From: Candidatus Flemingiibacterium merdigallinarum
GTDB lineage: Bacteria > Bacillota > Clostridia > Oscillospirales > CAG-272
Direction: 5' to 3'
Length of the DNA: 49,487 nucleotides
Assembly: GCA_904386005.1 (NCBI GenBank)
Contig: CAJFKR010000008.1
Coordinates: 1-49,487 of the forward strand
Numbering within the stretch: the stretch's first letter is position 1; each line of letters opens with the position of its first letter. Below, piece by piece: positions 27,379-35,426 of this stretch. The position numbers and the translations under genes were made by a program. Under the pieces are notes generated by a model. That model was not told the origin of the DNA and searched no databases. It saw only the letters and a list, made by a program, of their open reading frames with translations.

Positions 27379-27945
27379 TCACTGCGCGATAGTTTCAACT
27401 CCGAGCTGTCCGTCTCCGACGTCGAGCGCATAACTCCAAACGACGACGTCGCCGTCGTGCAGCGCGTAACGCGAGCTGCCGTAGTTCGGCTGCCAGCCGT
27501 TCACTGTGTATATCCAGCCTGAAAACTCTCCCGCGTCGAATTCATACAGATTTCCGATCCCCTCGATATACGCCGAGTTGTAGAGCGGAGTGTCGACGAA
27601 CTCCATGTGAATCGAGTTCTGCCGACAGACGCGGCTTAACAGATTGAACACGCTCTCGCCGCCGTAGAACACGACTTCTGTCGCGGGGAAAATCACTCCG
27701 TCCTCGGGCACAAGCTCGAGCTTGTCCGGGTCGAGCTCGTCGGCGCCGTCGCCGAGCAGCGCGTCGCAGACAACCGAAATCGTGCAGGTGTATTCGACGT
27801 CTTCAATAACCGCGTCCTGCGGCTCGACCGGCTCGGGCATACCCTCGGGCACCGGGTCGGTTAAGTATATGTCGGTCTGCGACTCGCCGCAGCCTGCGAC
27901 GAGCAATAATATAGTCACGGCTGCTAATAAAATCAGCTTTTTCAT
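27379..27945 (-). CDS. DUF4430-domain lipoprotein
   Basis: 188 residues. The signal peptide MKKLILLAAVTILLLVAGC ends in lipobox VAGC (Cys19). A proline/acidic linker (about 28-45) precedes a beta-rich domain with GGESVFNLLSRVC, FDAGEFSGWIYTVNGWQPNY and DGDVVVWSYALDVG, which matches the DUF4430 family. The same fold forms the C-terminal domain of transcobalamin and intrinsic factor. The gene follows a toroid/SLH gene, and together they make the two halves of a transcobalamin-like protein. ATG 27945 starts the signal peptide; an in-frame GTG at 27978 would run through the leader hairpin. Ligand unknown. Confidence 0.75.
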   Translation of the reverse strand: MKKLILLAAVTILLLVAGCGESQTDIYLTDPVPEGMPEPVEPQDAVIEDVEYTCTISVVCDALLGDGADELDPDKLELVPEDGVIFPATEVVFYGGESVFNLLSRVCRQNSIHMEFVDTPLYNSAYIEGIGNLYEFDAGEFSGWIYTVNGWQPNYGSSRYALHDGDVVVWSYALDVGDGQLGVETIAQ

Positions 27946-27984
27946 ATCATCACTATAGCCGCCGCGACGCGGCGGCACCCTTTC
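27946..27984 (-). promoter_or_regulatory. SD-hairpin-start leader of the DUF4430 lipoprotein
   Basis: On the minus strand AAAGGG (27983-27978) is followed after one base by a perfect 8-bp GC stem: GCCGCCGC (27976-27969), loop GTC on that strand, GCGGCGGC (27965-27958). A 12-nt linker then leads to ATG 27945. AAAGG to ATG is 33 nt. Confidence 0.65.
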
Positions 27985-28027
27985 TGATATCGTTTTCTGT
28001 GAAAATGTATGCCGCTTAATTTCAGCG

Positions 28028-29599
28028 TCATATCAGCTTCGCGCCGCTGAGCAGCGCGTATATCATCATCGCGGTCTCGCCGCGCAGCACCTGATCGAGC
28101 GGCCGCAGATTCAGCGCGTTCGCGTCGAGTATTCCCTCGTCGCAGCAGAACGCGAGCGACTCGCGCGCCCACGACGACGATTTGATGTAGTCGGCAAACG
28201 GCGACAGCGAGTTGCGTATCGCACTCGAGTCGCGGGTCGTGTCAAAGCCGCAGAGCTTCGCGGCGCGCGCCACTACTACCGCCGCGGCTTCGCGCGTGAT
28301 AGTGCCGTCCGGATCGTACTTATTCGATCCGACTCCCTCGATAAGCCCGTATCTTACCGCCGCGGCGACGTATTCGGAGTACCAAGCGTCGCTCGCGATA
28401 TCGACAAATCCGGACGATTTGCCGCCCGACGTGAGTCCGAGCGCACGGACAATAATCGCCGCGAATTCGGCGCGGGTCAAACTGTTGTCCGGACGGAAGC
28501 TGCCGTCCTCATAACCGGTCAGAATGCCGCGCGACGCGAGCGCTTCAGCCGCGGTCAGGCATTCGTGCGAGTTCTCGCCGCCGATATCACCAAATTCAAC
28601 CGTGCCCGAAATCGACGGCACCTTGACCGCCGGATTTTTGCCGGACAGCCCCTGTGTGGTCGACGGCTCGCTCGTGTCGGGCGTGACGTCCGAATAGTCG
28701 AACAGCAAATTTTTGCCCGACTGCATACGGTCTACTGCCGCAAGCGCGAGCAGCGCCTGTTCTGTCGCCATGCGATTGTACTCGAGCTTCGATTTCACGT
28801 GCGCGTAGCCGTCTCCGGCGCGGTAGCTCTCGAGGTTGTCATAAAGCGAATTGTCTTTTGTAAAACGTTCGTCGTCCGGCTCGATTCCCAGCTTCGCCAG
28901 CGCGATAATCACATATGCTGTGACCTCCGAGCTCTCGCCCCAGCGCGACGGGAATCCGCCGCTCTCTCCCTGCGCTCCCGACAAGTATTCGACTCCGCGG
29001 TCAATCGCGTCCGAAACATCGTCTCGGTCTGAATAGTTCGCGAGCGCGAGCAATGCCATCGCGGTGTATTCGGCTTCCGAGCCCTCCAGCCCGCCGAACG
29101 AGCCGTCCTCCTGCTGATAGCCGAGGATGTGCTCGATAAGCTTGTCGCGGGTCGTGCGGTTCTTGACGCCGGTCGGATAGCTTATCTGATATCCGTTCGA
29201 ATCGAGCGCGATCAGGGCCCATGCCGCACCGTTCATTCCCTGCTTTATCACGGCGTCGAAGTCGCCGAGCGGCTTCACAAGGTCGTATCCGCCGACGTCG
29301 CGCGGGTCGCGACCGATCGCGCCGAGCGCGAGTATCAGTCGGCTGTATTCGGTATAACGGCTCTGGTGCAGGACGCCGTCGAGCGCGGCGACATATTCGA
29401 CCGCGTTGACATAATATGTGTCGGCGAGCGACTTGTCAAGCTTGCCGGCGCGTGCGAGCGCGACAACTGTCCAGTCGCCGCCGATGCTCGCCGGCATCAG
29501 CGACGGCGACGCGTCAGCGAGTTCGCCATACAAATCAACCGCGCCGAGCGGCAGTATGAATATGACTGCCGCGAGCAAAAATGCAACAATTCTTTTCAT
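28028..29599 (-). CDS. Exported alpha/alpha-toroid protein with SLH repeats
   Basis: 523 residues with signal peptide MKRIVAFLLAAVIFILPLGA. Residues about 25-290 form alpha-alpha repeats of the prenyltransferase/squalene-cyclase type: YQQEDGSFGG, GESGGFPSRWG, YTAMALLALANYSD. Three S-layer-homology modules follow (about 340-523): GILTGYEDGSFRPDNSLTRA, GLIEGVGSNKYDPDGTITRE and ILDANALNLRPLDQVLRGE. It would be held on the cell wall through the SLH domains. The toroid resembles the N-terminal domain of transcobalamin. GGAGAC precedes ATG 29599. Followed by the DUF4430 lipoprotein gene. Confidence 0.85.
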   Translation of the reverse strand: MKRIVAFLLAAVIFILPLGAVDLYGELADASPSLMPASIGGDWTVVALARAGKLDKSLADTYYVNAVEYVAALDGVLHQSRYTEYSRLILALGAIGRDPRDVGGYDLVKPLGDFDAVIKQGMNGAAWALIALDSNGYQISYPTGVKNRTTRDKLIEHILGYQQEDGSFGGLEGSEAEYTAMALLALANYSDRDDVSDAIDRGVEYLSGAQGESGGFPSRWGESSEVTAYVIIALAKLGIEPDDERFTKDNSLYDNLESYRAGDGYAHVKSKLEYNRMATEQALLALAAVDRMQSGKNLLFDYSDVTPDTSEPSTTQGLSGKNPAVKVPSISGTVEFGDIGGENSHECLTAAEALASRGILTGYEDGSFRPDNSLTRAEFAAIIVRALGLTSGGKSSGFVDIASDAWYSEYVAAAVRYGLIEGVGSNKYDPDGTITREAAAVVVARAAKLCGFDTTRDSSAIRNSLSPFADYIKSSSWARESLAFCCDEGILDANALNLRPLDQVLRGETAMMIYALLSGAKLI

Positions 29600-29646
29600 T
29601 ATGCTGTCTCCATTCTGCATACAGAATAAGTTCAAAATCAAAATGA

Positions 29647-29690
29647 ACCGCTGTCCGGCGCGACAGCAAATGTGTCAGCCCGACAGCGGT
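29647..29690. other. Stem-loop between the ABC ATPase and toroid genes
   Basis: ACCGCTGTC (29647-29655) pairs with GACAGCGGT (29682-29690); internal GACAGC copies allow other folds. It could be a terminator for the ABC gene (minus strand, followed by TCATTTTG) or a leader structure of the toroid gene. The rest of 29700-29828 shows nothing clear. Confidence 0.4.
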
Positions 29691-29828
29691 ATCGCGTTTA
29701 TAATATTATAGTCGATATAGGCAGCTTTGTCAAGCCTGATTGTATAAATAACGTGAGTTCGAGACGATTGTCGTATAATGGCACTATACAATATAAATAG
29801 TCCCGCTGTCAGCATTTTTTCCGAGCGG

Positions 29829-30722
29829 TCAGTCAGCCGCCTTGTCGCCAAAGATGTAGAGGTAGTAGTCCTCAAGCGTCGGAGCAACCTTGAGCGCGCC
29901 GTCGTGCGGCGGCTCGTCAGACAATACGCGCACAATCGCCTTTCCGCTCAGATCGTCGCGCGCGATGTTGATGACGCGCAGCCGCTCCTGTATCGACTGC
30001 ACCTCCGACTCACTACATGGGATATTCCATACCTTGCCGTCAATCCGACTCGACAGCTCGTGCGGAGCCGCGTTGTCGACGATGACTCCCTTTTTGAGCA
30101 TGACTACACTGCGTGCGATGAACTCGATATCCGACACCACGTGCGTCGCGATAACGACAATCTTGTTGAACGCGATTTTCGAGATGTAGTTGCGTATCGC
30201 GATCCTTTGCTTCGGGTCGAGACCGGCGGTCGGCTCGTCGAGTATCAGTATCTCGGGGGCGCCAAGCACAGCCTGCGCGAGCGTCAGTCTCTGCTTCATT
30301 CCGCCCGACAACGCGCCGATTTTGCGCCGTGGTACGTCGTCCAGCTCAACCGCGCTGAGGATTTCGGGTATCTGCGACTTTGCCGACGCTTTGTCCATTC
30401 CTTTGAGCGCGGCCATATACCACATGAAGCGCTCAACCGTGAAGTTCGGGTAAAGCCCCGGGTACTGCGGCATGAACCCGAGCTTTTCGCGGAAGCGGAC
30501 GCCCATTTTCAAAACGTCCTCGGTTACGCCGTCGTCGCTCGTGTAGCTGATAATCCCCGAATCGGCCTTGAGATTGTCGGTAATTATGTTCATCAGCGTC
30601 GACTTGCCCGAACCGTTCGGTCCGAGCAGCGCGTATATGCCCGGCTCAAGCTCCAGCGTGAAGTGGTCGAGCGCGAGATTTGTGCCGTAGGATTTAGTGA
30701 CACCGTTGATATTCAGCTTCAT
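29829..30722 (-). CDS. ABC transporter ATP-binding protein (ABC-2 type)
   Basis: 297-residue ATPase. Walker A GPNGSGKST (about 34-42), Q-loop FMPQYPGLYP, signature LSGGMKQR, Walker B ILILDEPTAGLD and switch His in ATHVVSD are all intact. The C-terminal extension (about 215-297) is as in exporter or drug-type ATPases. AAGGAGG lies before ATG 30722, with a promoter about 125 nt upstream. No permease gene lies on either side, which is unusual for this type. Substrate unknown. Confidence 0.9.
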   Translation of the reverse strand: MKLNINGVTKSYGTNLALDHFTLELEPGIYALLGPNGSGKSTLMNIITDNLKADSGIISYTSDDGVTEDVLKMGVRFREKLGFMPQYPGLYPNFTVERFMWYMAALKGMDKASAKSQIPEILSAVELDDVPRRKIGALSGGMKQRLTLAQAVLGAPEILILDEPTAGLDPKQRIAIRNYISKIAFNKIVVIATHVVSDIEFIARSVVMLKKGVIVDNAAPHELSSRIDGKVWNIPCSESEVQSIQERLRVINIARDDLSGKAIVRVLSDEPPHDGALKVAPTLEDYYLYIFGDKAAD

Positions 30723-30846
30723 AGCTAACCTCCTTGTGTTATATTGTCAAACAAATGTAAAACCGCCTGTTTGCCATAAGACACAAATTAAATGACAATG
30801 CAGACAGCTCGTTTATTTCGCGGCTTTCTCGTTGTTCTTTATACAA

Positions 30847-30875
30847 AGTATACCATATAATTGTATCATTGTCAA
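30847..30875 (-). promoter_or_regulatory. Promoter of the ABC ATPase gene
   Basis: Minus-strand TTGACA (30875-30870), 17-nt spacer, TATACT (30852-30847). It diverges from the arabinose promoter at 30985 in a 400-nt AT-rich spacer that otherwise shows no gene. Confidence 0.8.
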
Positions 30876-30984
30876 GCGATATTGGATAATTGACAATATA
30901 CACAAAATCATCAAAGCGAAATTGTGTCAATCAACGAGATATTCTGCCAAGCCGGCATTATTTAGGTTCGTTTGAAGATTGGCA

Positions 30985-31013
30985 TTGACAAAATATACAT
31001 TTTATTATATAAT
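30985..31013 (+). promoter_or_regulatory. Consensus promoter of the arabinose genes
   Basis: Perfect TTGACA (30985-30990), 17-nt spacer, TATAAT (31008-31013). The leader to the kinase ATG is about 105 nt and ends in a hairpin leader. No operator is obvious. Confidence 0.85.
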
Positions 31014-31090
31014 TAAGTCAGATTCAACCTCTATACCCGATATTCCCGCGCTGATATATGGTTCCGCGCTGACCACACCCCGAAAGGGAG

Positions 31091-31123
31091 AAAGGAAGCT
31101 TTATTAAAGCCACAGTTATATTT
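31091..31123 (+). promoter_or_regulatory. SD-hairpin-start leader of the FGGY kinase
   Basis: AAAGG (31091-31095), stem GCTTT (31098-31102), loop ATT, AAAGC (31106-31110), 13-nt linker, ATG 31124. The 5' arm CTTT could alternatively pair with AAAG of the ribosome site. Confidence 0.55.
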
Positions 31124-32695
31124 ATGAAACACGACCAGACCACGACCGCGCTCGGCATCGAGCTCGGTTCGACACGTATAAAGGCAGTGCTGATAGCCCC
31201 GGACGCGACGCCTTTGGCTTCGGGCAGCTACGACTGGGAGAACGAGCTTGTCGACGGCTTGTGGACCTATTCGCTCGACGCGGTGCGGCTCGGTCTCCGG
31301 ACCGCGTATACAAACCTCGCCGCCGACTACAAGGAGAAATACGGCGAGGAGCTGACAAGCCCCGGCGCGATAGGCATATCGGCGATGGAACACGGCTACC
31401 TGCCGTTCGACATTGACGGCAATCTGCTCTGCCGCTTCCGCACCTGGCGCAACACGAACACCGGACGCGCCGCCGAAGCCCTGACCGAGTTGTTCGGTTT
31501 CAACATCCCGATGCGCTGGAGCATCGCGCACCTTTATCAGGCGATACTCGACAACGAGGAGCACGTACATAAGCTCGCGTTTCTGACTACTCTGTCGGGC
31601 TATGTACACAGACTTCTGACCGGACAGAAGGTGCTCGGAATCGGCGACGCGAGCGGTATGTTCCCGCTCGACAATAGAACGCATGACTATGACACCGGGA
31701 TGACGGAAAAATTCGACGCGATTCTCACCGAACGCGGATATGGCTTCAGACTCGGCGATATCCTTCCGAAGATACTCGAGGCCGGAGCCGACGCCGGACA
31801 TCTGACCGCCGACGGCGCGCAGCTGCTCGACCCGTCGGGCAAGCTCAAAGCCGGAATCCCGCTCTGCCCTCCCGAGGGCGACGCCGGAACCGGAATGGTC
31901 GCGACGAACAGCATACAGCCGCGCACCGGCAATGTCTCTGCCGGCACGTCGATATTTTCAATGCTCGTGCTCGAGCGCCCATTGTCGCGCGTCTACCCCG
32001 AGATTGACATTATCGCCACTCCCGACGGTCTTCCGGTCGCGATGGCGCACGGCAACACCTGCACGTCCGACCTCGACGCGTGGGTCAGGCTGTTCGGTCA
32101 GATGATCGAAGCCGCCGGCGCGAAGCTCGACAAACCTCGGTTGTACGACCTGTTCTATCAGTACGCGCTCGACGGCGAGCCCGACTGCGGCGGTCTTATC
32201 AATTACAACTATTTCGCCGGAGAGCCGGTCGCGAAGGTGGAGCGCGGCTGTCCGATGCTTGTCCGCCGCCCCGACTCGGCGTTCAGCTTCGCGAACCTCG
32301 CGCGAGCGCAGGTATATTCCGCGCTGTCGGTTTTGAAGCTCGGAATGGAGCTGCTCGAGGACGAAAAGGTCGAGCTTGACCGTATGCTCGGTCACGGCGG
32401 ACTGTTCAAGACGCCGGTCGTCGGACAGAAGCTGCTCGCCGCCGCGCTGAACACTCCGGTCGCGGTCATGGAGACCGCCGGAGAGGGCGGACCTTGGGGC
32501 ATGGCTCTGCTCGCGCTGTATATGCTGAACAACACAAGCAGCCTTGCCGACTTCCTCGACGGCATATTCAAGTCGGCGAAGCTGACGGTGATCGAGCCCG
32601 ACCCGACCGACGTCAAGGGTTTCGACGACTATATCAAGGTCTACAAGCAGGCGCTCGACGCCGAGCGCGCCGCGGCAGATGTCTTGGCGAAATAA
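31124..32695 (+). CDS. araB: FGGY-family carbohydrate kinase, probable L-ribulokinase
   Basis: Phosphorylates L-ribulose to L-ribulose 5-phosphate, inferred from its place ahead of araA and araD. The 523 residues have the N-terminal phosphate motif GIELGSTRIKAVL (11-23) and the substrate-region GISAMEHGYLPFD and TWRNTNTG. The C-terminal ATPase half has GNVSAGTSIFSML and MLGHGGLFKTPVVGQ. It belongs to the FGGY group but is not a close match to the classical AraB sequence, so another ketose substrate is possible. The stop lies inside an 18-bp tandem repeat. Confidence 0.8.
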   Translation: MKHDQTTTALGIELGSTRIKAVLIAPDATPLASGSYDWENELVDGLWTYSLDAVRLGLRTAYTNLAADYKEKYGEELTSPGAIGISAMEHGYLPFDIDGNLLCRFRTWRNTNTGRAAEALTELFGFNIPMRWSIAHLYQAILDNEEHVHKLAFLTTLSGYVHRLLTGQKVLGIGDASGMFPLDNRTHDYDTGMTEKFDAILTERGYGFRLGDILPKILEAGADAGHLTADGAQLLDPSGKLKAGIPLCPPEGDAGTGMVATNSIQPRTGNVSAGTSIFSMLVLERPLSRVYPEIDIIATPDGLPVAMAHGNTCTSDLDAWVRLFGQMIEAAGAKLDKPRLYDLFYQYALDGEPDCGGLINYNYFAGEPVAKVERGCPMLVRRPDSAFSFANLARAQVYSALSVLKLGMELLEDEKVELDRMLGHGGLFKTPVVGQKLLAAALNTPVAVMETAGEGGPWGMALLALYMLNNTSSLADFLDGIFKSAKLTVIEPDPTDVKGFDDYIKVYKQALDAERAAADVLAK

Positions 32696-32725
32696 ATTCA
32701 GCTGTTAAAATAAATTCAGCTGTCA
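32690..32725. repeat. 18-bp tandem repeat spanning the kinase stop codon
   Basis: AAATAAATTCAGCTGTTA and AAATAAATTCAGCTGTCA lie head to tail; the first copy supplies the TAA stop. A third CAGCTGTC occurs at 32763-32770, and GCCGATCG occurs twice between 32746 and 32803. These may be traces of slippage or operator sites. Confidence 0.6.
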
Positions 32726-32825
32726 ATTGACATATGCAAAACTGCCGATCGAGTTATATACAGCTGTCGTAAAGATGTTCACAGCCGCCGATCGGCAATA
32801 TGACAAAACCGCCGTATACAGGCAG

Positions 32826-32866
32826 AAAGGCAGCTTTACCGCATCGCGGCAAAGTGGGTATTATAT
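32826..32866 (+). promoter_or_regulatory. SD-hairpin-start leader of araA
   Basis: AAAGG (32826-32830), stem GCTTTACCGC (32833-32842), loop ATC, GCGGCAAAGT (32846-32855) with a single A/C mismatch and one wobble. An 11-nt linker leads to ATG 32867. AAAGG to ATG is 36 nt. Confidence 0.65.
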
Positions 32867-34342
32867 ATGGGTATGAATAATTACGAATTTTGGTTTGTCG
32901 TGGGCAGTCAGTTCCTGTACGGTCCCGAGGTTCTCGAGACGGTGGACAGACGCGCGCATGAAATGGTCGACGTGATGAACGCGTCGGGCAGACTTCCCTG
33001 CAGGCTGGTCTACAAGCTGACTGTAAAGACGAGCGACGAGGCTGACAATGTGGTCAAAGCCGCGAACTACGACGACCGCTGCGCAGGTATCGTCACCTGG
33101 TGCCACACATTCAGCCCGTCGAAGCTCTGGATAGGAGGACTGTCGAGACTGCAAAAGCCGTGGTGCCACTTCGCAACGCAGTACAACCGCGAAATCCCGA
33201 ACGACGAGATCGACATGGACTTCATGAACTTAAATCAAGCCGCGCACGGCGACCGCGAGCACGGCTTCATCGGAGCGCGTCTGCGCGCGCCGCGCAAGGT
33301 CGTCGCCGGATACTGGCAGGACGAGGACACGCAGCTGCGGCTCGGCAGCTGGATGCGGACGGCGGTCGGAGCGGCGTTCAGCCGCGAGCTGCGCATTATG
33401 CGCTTCGGAGACAATATGCGCGACGTGGCTGTGACCGAGGGCGACAAGGTCGAGGTGCAGAAGAAGCTCGGATGGCAGGTCAACACCTGGCCGGTCGGAC
33501 TGCTTGTCGAGACTATGGACAAGGTCACAGATGCCGAGATTGACGCGCTGATGGACGAATATACCGCCGCGTATGACCTCGCGACCGACGACCTCGAAAC
33601 GGTGCGCTATCAGGCGCGCGAGGAGCTGGCGATGCAGAAGCTGCTCGACGAGAACAAGTGCCGCGCGTTCAGCAACACCTTCCAGGATCTGTATGGTATG
33701 CGTCAGCTGCCCGGGCTCGCGACGCAGCACCTGATGGCAAAGGGCATCGGCTACGGCGGCGAGGGCGACTGGAAGGTCGCCGGAATGACCGCGATACTTA
33801 AAGCGATGAGCGAGGGGATGACCGGCGGCACGGCGTTCATGGAGGACTACACCTACCACCTTGTCAAGGGCAATGAATACAGTCTTGGCGCGCATATGCT
33901 CGAGGTCTGCCCGAGCGTCGCGGCCGGACGTCCGCGAATCGAGGTTCACCCGCTCGGTATCGGCGACCGCGAGCCTCCGGCGAGACTGGTGTTCGAGGGT
34001 CACGCCGGGTCGGCTATCGTAGTCAGCCTTATCGATATGGGCGGCAGACTGCGGCTGATCTGTCAGGACATCGAGTGCGTCAAGCCGATCATGGATATGC
34101 CGAATCTACCGGTCGCGCGCGTGATGTGGCGTGCGATGCCCGACTTTGTGACCGGACTCGAGTGCTGGATCACCGCGGGCGGAGCGCACCACACAGTCTT
34201 TAGCTATGACGTCACCGCCGAGCAGATGCGCGACTGGGCGCGCATTATGGACATCGAGTTTGTCCATATAACTAAAGACACGACGGTAGAGAGCCTCGAA
34301 CACGACCTCATGCTCTCCGACCTTATGTGGAAGCTGAAATAA
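32867..34342 (+). CDS. araA: L-arabinose isomerase
   Basis: Interconverts L-arabinose and L-ribulose with a divalent metal. The 491 residues begin with the family FWFVVGSQFLYGPE and keep the catalytic set Glu299 (GYGGEGDW), Glu326 (FMEDYTYH), His343 and His441/His442, matching the spacing of the E. coli enzyme. WCHTFSPSKLWIGGL is also present. Cytoplasmic. ATG 32867 follows a hairpin leader; the ATG two codons later (32873) is an alternative. Between the kinase and araD. Confidence 0.97.
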   Translation: MGMNNYEFWFVVGSQFLYGPEVLETVDRRAHEMVDVMNASGRLPCRLVYKLTVKTSDEADNVVKAANYDDRCAGIVTWCHTFSPSKLWIGGLSRLQKPWCHFATQYNREIPNDEIDMDFMNLNQAAHGDREHGFIGARLRAPRKVVAGYWQDEDTQLRLGSWMRTAVGAAFSRELRIMRFGDNMRDVAVTEGDKVEVQKKLGWQVNTWPVGLLVETMDKVTDAEIDALMDEYTAAYDLATDDLETVRYQAREELAMQKLLDENKCRAFSNTFQDLYGMRQLPGLATQHLMAKGIGYGGEGDWKVAGMTAILKAMSEGMTGGTAFMEDYTYHLVKGNEYSLGAHMLEVCPSVAAGRPRIEVHPLGIGDREPPARLVFEGHAGSAIVVSLIDMGGRLRLICQDIECVKPIMDMPNLPVARVMWRAMPDFVTGLECWITAGGAHHTVFSYDVTAEQMRDWARIMDIEFVHITKDTTVESLEHDLMLSDLMWKLK

Positions 34343-34378
34343 ACATTTCCGCGCCGAAATAACGCGGGTGAATATATA

Positions 34379-34443
34379 GTGGTGAGTGAGGAGTTGAAAC
34401 CAAAATTTCCCGCGGAGATTTTTTATAGCTCCTCACGCTCCAC
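34379..34443. repeat. Short palindromic element between araA and araD
   Basis: GTGGTGAGTGAGGAG (34379-34393) pairs with CTCCTCACGCTCCAC (34429-34443) at 13 of 15 positions around a 35-nt loop. The GAGTGAGGAGTT end resembles the element at 10806-11078. It lies just before the araD ribosome site. Confidence 0.55.
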
Positions 34444-34461
34444 AAATCAGAAAGGTTATTT

Positions 34462-35175
34462 ATGCTAAAGCAACTGAAACAGAAGGTCTATGAAGCCAAT
34501 ATGGAGCTCGTGCGGCATGGACTGGTCGTCTACACCTGGGGCAACGCCTCGGGGATCGACCGCGAGCGCGGGCTGGTCGTAATAAAGCCGTCGGGCGTCA
34601 AATACAGCGAGCTTACGCCCGAATCAATGGTCGTGCTCGACCTTGACGGCAGACGCGTCGAAGGCGAATTAAACCCCTCGTCCGACACCAAAACCCACCT
34701 CGAGCTCTACCGCGAGTTTCCCGAAATCGGCGGCGTCGTGCATACGCACAGCCGCGGCGCGGTCGCGTGGGCGCAGGCGGGCGAGGATATCCCCTGCTAC
34801 GGCACGACCCACGCCGACTACTTCGCCGGTCCGGTATACTGCACCCGCTCGCTCACAAAAGAGGAGATCGACAAGGACTACGAGCTGTATACTGGCAAGG
34901 TCATAGTCGAAACCCTGCGTGAGCATAAGCTCAATCCGAAGCACATACCGGCGATTCTCTGCCGCAATCATGGTCCGTTCACGTGGGGTCGGGACGCCGA
35001 CGAAGCGGTATACCACGCGGTAGTGCTCGAGGAGGTCGCGCACATGGCGGCAATGACACGTCAGATAAAGCCGGACGCCCCCGACGCGCCCGAGTCACTG
35101 CAAATGAAGCACTTTCTGCGAAAGCACGGCAAGAACGCGTATTACGGTCAGAACAAGCCGGACATTCAAGGGTGA
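34462..35175 (+). CDS. araD: L-ribulose-5-phosphate 4-epimerase
   Basis: Converts L-ribulose 5-phosphate to D-xylulose 5-phosphate, feeding the pentose phosphate pathway. The 237-residue class-II aldolase fold has metal ligands His94 and His96 ([14 protein letters not shown]) and His170 (CRNHGPF), plus Asp75, all at the positions known for Ara[14 protein letters not shown] is also characteristic. AAAGG 7 nt before ATG 34462 is a simple ribosome site, unlike its two operon partners. Confidence 0.97.
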   Translation: MLKQLKQKVYEANMELVRHGLVVYTWGNASGIDRERGLVVIKPSGVKYSELTPESMVVLDLDGRRVEGELNPSSDTKTHLELYREFPEIGGVVHTHSRGAVAWAQAGEDIPCYGTTHADYFAGPVYCTRSLTKEEIDKDYELYTGKVIVETLREHKLNPKHIPAILCRNHGPFTWGRDADEAVYHAVVLEEVAHMAAMTRQIKPDAPDAPESLQMKHFLRKHGKNAYYGQNKPDIQG

Positions 35176-35180
35176 ATCAA

Positions 35181-35302
35181 CCGTATATCCAGACAGCGCA
35201 GCCGGACAATCAGGATTAAAAATACCATAAACCCGGTCAGCGCAGCCGGATAATCAGCATTGAATATACCGTAAACCCGGACAGATATAACTGAAATCCA
35301 TG
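35181..35302. repeat. 44-bp tandem repeats between araD and sulfatase
   Basis: Two full degenerate units (35181-35224 and 35225-35268) share CAGCGCAGCCGGA and the CC-TA start, and a third partial unit begins at 35269 (CCGTAAACCCGGACAG). No gene is visible from 35176 to 35426, and no terminator or clear ribosome site precedes the sulfatase. Confidence 0.65.
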
Positions 35303-35426
35303 TAGCATTTTTCGGACAATCTGAACCAATTTACCGCCAATCCACATTAAATAAACTGACTGTGTGAACTGATTACTCCAGTCAATCCGAACAGAATCAA
35401 CCGAATGATCAGAACAAACCAATACT

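Noticed and set aside
27946-27978. GTG start giving an 11-residue longer DUF4430 lipoprotein
   Set aside because: It would put charged residues ahead of a normal signal peptide and overlap the leader hairpin; ATG 27945 fits better.
29675-29815. Possible 46-residue gene after the ABC ATPase (minus strand)
   Set aside because: It has a weak ribosome site, no family resemblance and unremarkable composition.
29778-30728. Plus-strand frame opposite the ABC ATPase
   Set aside because: Shadow of the ATPase; no recognisable protein features.
35181-35302. Tandem repeats considered as a CRISPR array
   Set aside because: The units are contiguous and degenerate without unique spacers, and no cas genes are present.
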